Below are positions 40,201-49,200 of a stretch of DNA of 64,000 nt, one piece after another; positions within the stretch are counted from its first letter, which is position 1; each line of letters starts with the position of its first letter. The notes below the pieces were generated by a model, which was not told the DNA's origin, ran no database searches, and saw nothing but the letters and a program-made list of their open reading frames with translations. A program made the position numbers and the translations under genes. Location: contig NC_087078.1 of the NCBI RefSeq assembly GCF_026151205.1, forward strand, positions 2,357,675 through 2,421,674. The letters run 5' to 3'. This DNA is from Bolinopsis microptera (taxonomy: Eukaryota > Ctenophora > Tentaculata > Lobata > Bolinopsidae).

Positions 40201-43200
40201 ACCTTATTCTCTCATAAACATGTCACGTGACCAGTCACTGACCACCTTATTCTCTCATAAACATGTCACGTGACCAGTCACTGACCACCTTATTCTCTCA
40301 TAAACATGTCACGTGACCAGTCACTGACCACCTTATTCTCTCATAAACATGTCACGTGACCAGTCACTGACCGCCTTATTCTCTCATAAACATGTCACGT
40401 GACCAGTCACTGACCGCCTTATTCTCTCATAAACATGTCACGTGACCAGTCACTGACCACCTTATTCTCTCATAAACATGTCACGTGACCAGTCACTGAC
40501 CACATTATTCTCATAAACATGTCACGTGACCAGTCACTGACCACCTTATTCTCATAAACATGTCACGTGACCAGTCACTGACCACCATATTCTCATAAAC
40601 ATGTCACGTGACCAGTCACTGACCGCCTTATTCTCTCATAAACATGTCACGTGACCAGTCACTGACCACCTTATTCTCTCATAAACATGTCACGTGACCA
40701 GTCACTGACCGCCTTATTCTCATAAACATGTCACGTGACCAGTCACTGACCACCTTATTCTCATAAACATGTCACGTGACCAGTCACTGACCACCATATT
40801 CTCATAAACATGTCACGTGACCAGTCACTGACCACCATATTCTCATAAACATGTCACGTGACCAGTCACTGACCATCTTATTCTCTCATAAACATGTCAC
40901 GTGACCAGTCACTGACCATCTTATTCTCTCATAAACATGTCACGTGACTAGTCACTGACCACCTTATTCTCTCATAAACATGTCACGTGACCAGTCACTG
41001 ACCGCCTTATTCTCTCATAAACATGTCACGTGACCAGTCACTGACCGCCTTATTCTCTCATAAACATGTCACGTGACCAGTCACTGACCACCTTATTTTC
41101 TCATAAACATGTCACGTGACCAGTCACTGACCACCTTATTCTCTCATAAACATGTCACGTGACCAGTCACTGACCACCTTATTCTCTCATAAACATGTCA
41201 CGTGACCAGTCACTGACCACCATATTCTCATAAACATGTCACGTGACCAGTCACTGACCACATTATTCTCTCATAAACATGTCACGTGACCAGTCACTGA
41301 CCGCCTTATTCTCTCATAAACATGTCACGTGACCAGTCACTGACCGCCTTATTCTCTCATAAACATGTCACGTGACCAGTCACTGACCACCTTATTCTCT
41401 CATAAACATGTCACGTGACCAGTCACTGACCACATTATTCTCATAAACATGTCACGTGACCAGTCACTGACCACCTTATTCTCTCATAAACATGTCACGT
41501 GACCAGTCACTGACCACCTTATTCTCTCATAAACATGTCACGTGACCAGTCACTGACCATCTTATTCTCTCATAAACATTTCACGTGACCAGTCACTGAC
41601 CACATTATTCTCTCATAAACATGTCACGTGACCAGTCACTGACCACCTTATTCTCTCATAAACATGTCACGTGACCAGTCACTGACCACATTATTCTCTC
41701 ATAAACATGTCACGTGACCAGTCACTGACCACCTTATTCTCATAAACATGTCACGTGACTAGTCACTGACCGCCTTATTCTCTCATAAACATGTCACGTG
41801 ACCAGTCACTGACCACATTATTCTCTCATAAACATGTCACGTGACCAGTCACTGACCACCTTATTCTCATAAACATGTCACGTGACCAGTCACTGACCAC
41901 CTTATTCTCTCATAAACATGTCACGTGACCAGTCACTGACCGCCTTATTCTCTCATAAACATGTCACGTGACCAGTCACTGACCACCTTATTCTCATAAA
42001 CATGTCACGTGACCAGTCACTGACCACCTTATTCTCTCATAAACATGTCACGTGACCAGTCACTGACCACCTTATTCTCTCATAAACATGTCACGTGACC
42101 AGTCACTGACCGCCTTATTCTCTCATAAACATGTCACGTGACCAGTCACTGACCACCTTATTCTCATAAACATGTCACGTGACCAGTCACTGACCACCTT
42201 ATTCTCATAAACATGTCACGTGACCAGTCGCTGACCACCTTATTCTCTCATAAACATGTCACGTGACCAGTCACTGACCGCCTTATTCTCTCATAAACAT
42301 GTCACGTGACCAGTCACTGACCGCCTTATTCTCTCATAAACATGTCACGTGACTAGTCACTGACCGCCTTATTCTCTCATAAACATGTCACGTGACCAGT
42401 CACTGACCACCTTATTCTCATAAACATGTCACGTGACCAGTCACTGACCACATTATTCTCTCATAAACATGTCACGTGACCAGTCACTGACCACCTTATT
42501 CTCATAAACATGTCACGTGACCAGTCACTGACCACCTTATTCTCTCATAAACATGTCACGTGACCAGTCACTGACCACCTTATTCTCTCATAAACATGTC
42601 ACGTGACCAGTCACTGACCATCTTATTCTCTCATAAACATTTCACGTGACCAGTCACTGACCACATTATTCTCTCATAAACATGTCACGTGACCAGTCAC
42701 TGACCACCTTATTCTCTCATAAACATGTCACGTGACCAGTCACTGAGCACCTTATTCTCATAAACATGTCACGTGACCAGTCACTGACCACCTTATTCTC
42801 TCATAAACATGTCACGTGACCAGTCACTGACCACCTTATTCTCTCATAAACATGTCACGTGACTAGTCACTGACCACCTTATTCTCTCATAAACATGTCA
42901 CGTGACCAGTCACTGACCACCTTATTCTCATAAACATGTCACGTGACCAGTCACTGACCACCTTATTCTCTCATAAACATGTCACGTGACCAGTCACTGA
43001 CCACCTTATTCTCTCATAAACATGTCACGTGACCAGTCACTGACCACCTTATTCTCTCATAAACATGTCACGTGACCAGTCACTGACCACCATATTCTCT
43101 CATAAACATGTCACGTGACCAGTCACTGACCACCTTATTCTCTCATAAACATGTCACGTGACCAGTCACTGACCACCTTATTCTCTCATAAACATGTCAC

Positions 43201-46200
43201 GTGACCAGTCACTGACCACCTTATTCTCTCATAAACATGTCACGTGACCAGTCACTGACCACCTTATTCTCTCATAAACATGTCACGTGACCAGTCACTG
43301 ACCACCTTATTCTCTCATAAACATGTCACGTGACCAGTCACTGACCACCTTATTCTCATAAACATGTCACGTGGCCAGTCACTGACCACCTTATTCTCTC
43401 ATAAACATGTCACGTGACCAGTCACTGACCACCATATTCTCATAAACATGTCACGTGACCAGTCACTGACCACCTTATTCTCTCATAAACATGTCACGTG
43501 ACCAGTCACTGACCACCTTATTCTCTCATAAACATGTCACGTGACCAGTCACTGACCACCTTATTCTTTCATAAACATGTCACGTGACCAGTCACTGACC
43601 ACCTTATTCTCTCATAAACATGTCACGTGACCAGTCACTGACCACCTTATTCTTATACTAGTACTTAATAACATGTCATGTACTTATTAGTTTGCTTGTC
43701 ATATCATCACTGAGTGAGGACTCCTCAACACATACACTCTATATTGTAACTACAGTTACATTGACATGTTTTGACAGCAAGCTATATTTGTAATCCAGGG
43801 CAGGGTTAACAAGATACAAATACAATAGTTCTGAATTGTGGTCACCCTTTACTCGGCCTTGTGGCATTTATTGAACCTCTTCGGAACAAAAGAGACCTGG
43901 ATATTGGTGGGGAGGCTAGGTGTACCATAGTGTACCATAGTGTACCATAGTGTACCATATTAGCGATAAGAGAAACGCCAGTGTCGGACGTGAGGAGAGT
44001 GAGAACTCCTCAAACTACATTAAATATATATTCCTTCTGTAACGTCCTCAATACATGTAATAGATTTGTAGTATTGTAATTAGTTTAAAACTAATATATT
44101 ATCTGATTAACCAATCAGCTTCCAGTATTGAGCATTAAAACCCCAGGCCAGAGCCACACGTGCATACACTACGGTCTACCCCTTCACAAGTATCCAGATC
44201 TACACTTCTGTATTGTCTTCTTCAGGACAAAAGCGGTCAATTAACCCCGAACAAAAGCGGTCAATTAATTAATCCAGCGGTCACAGTTAACCAGGTCGCC
44301 TGTCTGTATGGCCAGCTCTTTTGTCCGCCTCTCTGTTTGATGAAAGTAAGAGATTGAGAGGTACAATGTGTAAGCTACTCAGTGGTCTCCTGTAGATGTG
44401 ACTATTAGTGTTCTGGTGACTGTCAGGTGTAATCTTGTAATAATATGTCATGGTTTTAGCCTGGATCACGTGATAGCTACGAACTGAGATTAGAGCACTA
44501 AATGTAGATTTAGTCTAGTTGAGTTGGCGGGAAAAATAAACTTAGATATACTTTCAGAAGGGTTTCTTTGAGTGACATACGATTTCTTTATTAGAGTTGC
44601 ATATTACAGGCTGTATATTATAGCTTATGACAGAGTTTTTTTTCTTCTAATTTGGCACGCTATCAGACAGCGATGACATCATATTTTATATCAGCATAGT
44701 TTATGAAGAGGATGACAATGCTTGAATCATAAAACTTTAAGCCACAAAATTTAGAAGAACACACGAGAAAACCGGAAACCACTAACAAATGTTGACAATA
44801 AACTGCAAACAAACAAACAAACAAACAAACAAACAAACAAACAAACAAACAAACAAACAAACAAACAAACAAACAAACAAACAAACAAACAAACAAACAA
44901 ACAAACAAACAAACAAACAAACAAACAAACAAACAAACAAACAAACAAACAAACAAACAAACAAACAAACAAACAAACAAACAAACAAACAAACAAACAA
45001 ACAAACAAACAAACAAACAAACAAACAAACACACAAACAAACACACAAACACACACAAACACACAAACAAACAAACACACAAACATACACACAGACAGTA
45101 GCCTGGATGCTCTCCCACCCACCTCTCTAAGAAGCTGCTGGATGAGCTCGTCTCTATCATCAGGAGGAGGGGGACTCTCTGTCCCCTCCCTCCCACTACT
45201 CCCTCCCTCTATCTGTACTAGCTCGTCTACAGCCGGCTCGGGGTCACGTGGTCTGGGGGGTAGGAGCAGTTAGTCACGTGGTCTGGGGGTAGGAGCAGTT
45301 AGTCACGTGGTCTGGGGGTTAAGAGCAGTTAGTCACGTGGTCTGGGGTTAGGAGCAGTTAGTCACGTGGTCTGGGGGTAGGAGCTGTTAGTCACGTGGTC
45401 TGGGGGTTAGGAGCAGTTAGTCACGTGGTCTGGGGGTTAGGAGCTGTTAGTCACGTGGTCTGGGGGTAGGAGCAGTTAGTCACGTGGTCTGGGGTTAGGA
45501 GCAGTTAGTCACGTGGTCTGGGGTTAGGAGCTGTTAGTCACGTGGTCTGGGGGGTAGAAGCTGTTAGTCACGTGGTCTGGGGGTAGGAGAAGTTAGTCAC
45601 GTGGTCTGGGGGTAGGAGCAGTTAGTCACGTGGTCTGGGGGTTAGGATCAGTTAGTCACGTGGTCTGGGGGTTAGGAGCTGTTAGTCACGTGGTCTGGGG
45701 GTTAGGAGCAGTTAGTCACGTGGTCTGGGGGTAGGACGTGGTCTGGGGGTTAGGAGCAGTTAGTCACGTGGTCTGGGGGTTAGGAGCAGTTAGTCACGTG
45801 GTCTGGGGGTTAGGAGCAGTTAGTCACGTGGTCTGGGGGTTAGGAGCAGTTAGTCACGTGGTCTGGGGGTTAGGAGCAGTTAGTCACGTGGTCTGGGGGT
45901 TAGGAGCAGGTAGTCACGTGGTCTGGGGGTAGGAGCAGTTAGTCACGTGGTCTGGGGCCGGGGTAGGAGCAGTTAGTCACGTGGTCATGGGGTTAGGAGC
46001 AGTTAGTCACGTGGTCTGGTGGTAGGAGCAGTTAGTCACGTGGTCTGAGGGTTAGGAGCAGTTAGTCACGTGGTCTGGGGGTTAGGAGCAGGTAGTCACG
46101 TGGTCTGGGGGTAGGAGCAGTTAGTCACGTGGTCTGGGGCCGGGGTAGGAGCTGTTATTTAATATGTTTATTAAATACTTTTCAAATTTCACCGAGTACA

Positions 46201-49200
46201 GCAACAAATGATCATAGAATAAAGTTAAATTTAGATATCAGGAGTAAAGGTTAGATATCAGGAGTAAAGGTTAGATATCAGGAGTAAAGGTTAGATATCA
46301 GGAGTAAAGGTTAGATATCAGGAGTAAAGGTGTGTATTATTTTACATTGTATGAGGTTGTGTTTAATATGTTGCCACTCCATGGCTACTCATTGTTTGGT
46401 TTAAGAGATGGGTAATAGGGTCAAGATACAAATTATTAATAACTTTTTAAATGCATTATTATATTATGTGGAAACTTTTCATACATTATAATACTTTTGG
46501 ACAGAGTGTCTAGTTTCTAAGCTAAGTGTTGAACAGGTCCCTAAAGAGTACAAATGCGTTGTATCTAGTAACTGTACCGTGTACATGGCGATGAAGCATA
46601 TTATCATTATATCGTTTCAATTAAATGTTTCCAGAAACCCCCTCCTCCCCGCCCCACGCCCCCTCCGCCTCCTCCGCCTCCGCCTCCGTCTCCTTCCCGC
46701 CCCCTCCCCCACACATGGTAATAATAATAGATCATTCATACACTACCGGAAGGGAGGCAATGCACGTTACACACACTGCTTTTGTCCATCTTCCGGAAAT
46801 TAGCTCTCCAATAATCACCCATCATACTTCAGTCAGATATTTATTTGTGTACTGCCCTGGAAATTGGCCAGCACAGTTGCACAATGCACAGTAATGCTGC
46901 ACAATGCACAGTAATGCTGCACAATGCACAGAATGCTGCACAATGCACAGTAATGCTGCACAATGCACAGTAATGCTGCACAATGCACAGTAATGCTGCA
47001 CAATGCACAGTAATGCTGCACAATGCACAGTAATGCTGCACAATGCACAGTAATGCTGCACAATGCACAGTAATGCCGCACAATGCACAGTAATGTTGCA
47101 CAATGCACAGTAATGTTGCACAATGCACAGTAATGCTGCACAATGCACAGTAATGCTGCACAATGCACAGTAATGCCGCACAATGCACAGTAATGTTGCA
47201 CAATGCACAGTAATGCTGCACAATGCACAGTAATGCTGCACAATGCACAGTAATGCTGCACAATGCACAGTAATGTTGCACAATGCACAGTAATGCTGCA
47301 CAATGCACAGTAATGCTGCACAATGCACAGTAATGCCGCACAATGCACAGTAATGCCGCACAATGCACAGTAATGTTGCACAATGCACAGTAATGCTGCA
47401 CAATGCACAGTAATGCTGCACAATGCACAGTAATGCTGCACAATGCACAGTAATGCCGCACAATGCACAGTAATGTTGCACAATGCACAGTAATGCTGCA
47501 CAATGCACAGTAATGCTGCACAATGCACAGTAATGCCGCACAATGCACAGTAATGTTGCACAATGCACAGTAATGCTGCACAATGCACAGTAATGCTGCA
47601 CAATGCACAGTAATGCTGCACAATGCACAGTAATGCTGCACAATGCACAGTAATGCCGCACAATGCACAGTAATGTTGCACAATGCACAGTAATGCTGCA
47701 CAATGCACAGTAATGCTGCACAATGCACAGTAATGCCGCACAATGCACAGTAATGTTGCACAATGCACAGTAATGCTGCACAATGCACAGTAATGCTGCA
47801 CAATGCACAGTAATGCTGCACAATGCACAGTAATGGCGCACAATGCACAGTAAAACTGTGCTTCAGGTAATGAGTATGTGCAGAACGCTGGTTACTACAG
47901 CCTCTTAAATATGTACTCTTAATAGAGAGTTGCCCCCTTTTCCTGGCCCGGCCTTTGAATAACGAATAATAATTAATGAAGTTTAAAGGCAGAGTGGGTG
48001 CTGGGGCGCAGATTTTAATAATCTTACAGATACCAGACCATTTACGATATATATAGATTATAGAATATAGATATATAGATATACAGATATAAGATATATT
48101 GTATGAAATAGTGAATGTATGATATTCCGATATTTTGAGCGGTTCGCTTTTTTATTAGAGTTCGGAGGTATTACGACATTGGTTGAGATTTCCATTCAAA
48201 TATTAACACAACTAGTCTTACAACATAGATTTAATGAATGGCGCCAATATCATTATGGACGGTTAAACCCAAATGAAATTTTCACTGAGTTAGATATTTA
48301 ATGAAATTAGTGCAGTGTAGTACAAACCACACACTGCTCGCACTATGTACTATAGTGTACAACACGCCACACGGTACACTCGAATAAACTCTAATATACT
48401 CTAACAAACTCTAACAAACTTTAATAAACTCTAATAAACTCGAATAAACTCTAATATACTCTAACAAACTCTAACCAACTTTAATAAACTCTAATAAGGT
48501 ACCTGGGAGGAGGAGTGTAGGTAGAGTGTCTGGCAAAGTCAGGAGGGCGGTCATCCAGCCCCGGTATTCCTATCATTCCCTCTATGTAGCGTATACCCTG
48601 ACAGTCTGTATAATACCTGTACAAAGGGGCCAGCTAGCTGCTTCAGTTTGTTTTTATTTAAGGTAATTTCGAGTCACTCAAATAATCAGCCACTTTTTAC
48701 GAAATAGGAACAATTCAAATAGCTCCAGAATACCACATGACCCTGTGTAAATTACGAGCACAAAGTTAATTTCCGAACCCTAACTTACCTGTTAAGTTGT
48801 CTGTAAAGTTCTTTAAACCGGGAGTTGTGCCCTTCTAATGTATCAGGAGGGAGCGAGGAGTACAGTTTCTGCATTATTCGTACTATAATACCTGCAAAAA
48901 AGTCACGTGATTACTACAATAATATATGCAACATAAATTATAATAATAAATACTTTAATACCTGCAAACAAGTCACGTGATATGACACGTGACTAGTACA
49001 GGTGAGGAAAATACGAGATTTCTGTCTAATTAATGTTAATAAAACTGTTAATCAACATTGATAAAACAAGTTAAAGCCTATTACAATAAGGGAAGGAAAA
49101 AAAAGGGAGTAGAGTGTAAACACTGTTCTGCCTGCTCCAAATTACCTCACCAATTAACTAACCGTATAAATTATAGCTCTCAGGAACAATGCAGATGTAA

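Noticed and set aside
30543..43653. CRISPR-like array of regular repeats
   Set aside because: The whole 43/41-bp unit repeats with no unique spacers, the setting is a eukaryotic intron, and there are no cas genes. It is satellite DNA.
44663..45196. ORFs of VCLF and KQTN repeats over the CAAA microsatellite
   Set aside because: Simple-repeat artefacts on both strands; the only coding sequence here is the HIP1R exon ending at 45119.
46822..47848. Three overlapping 335-339 residue minus-strand ORFs
   Set aside because: A stop-free 20-bp unit opens all three frames at once, which is not a protein-coding signature.
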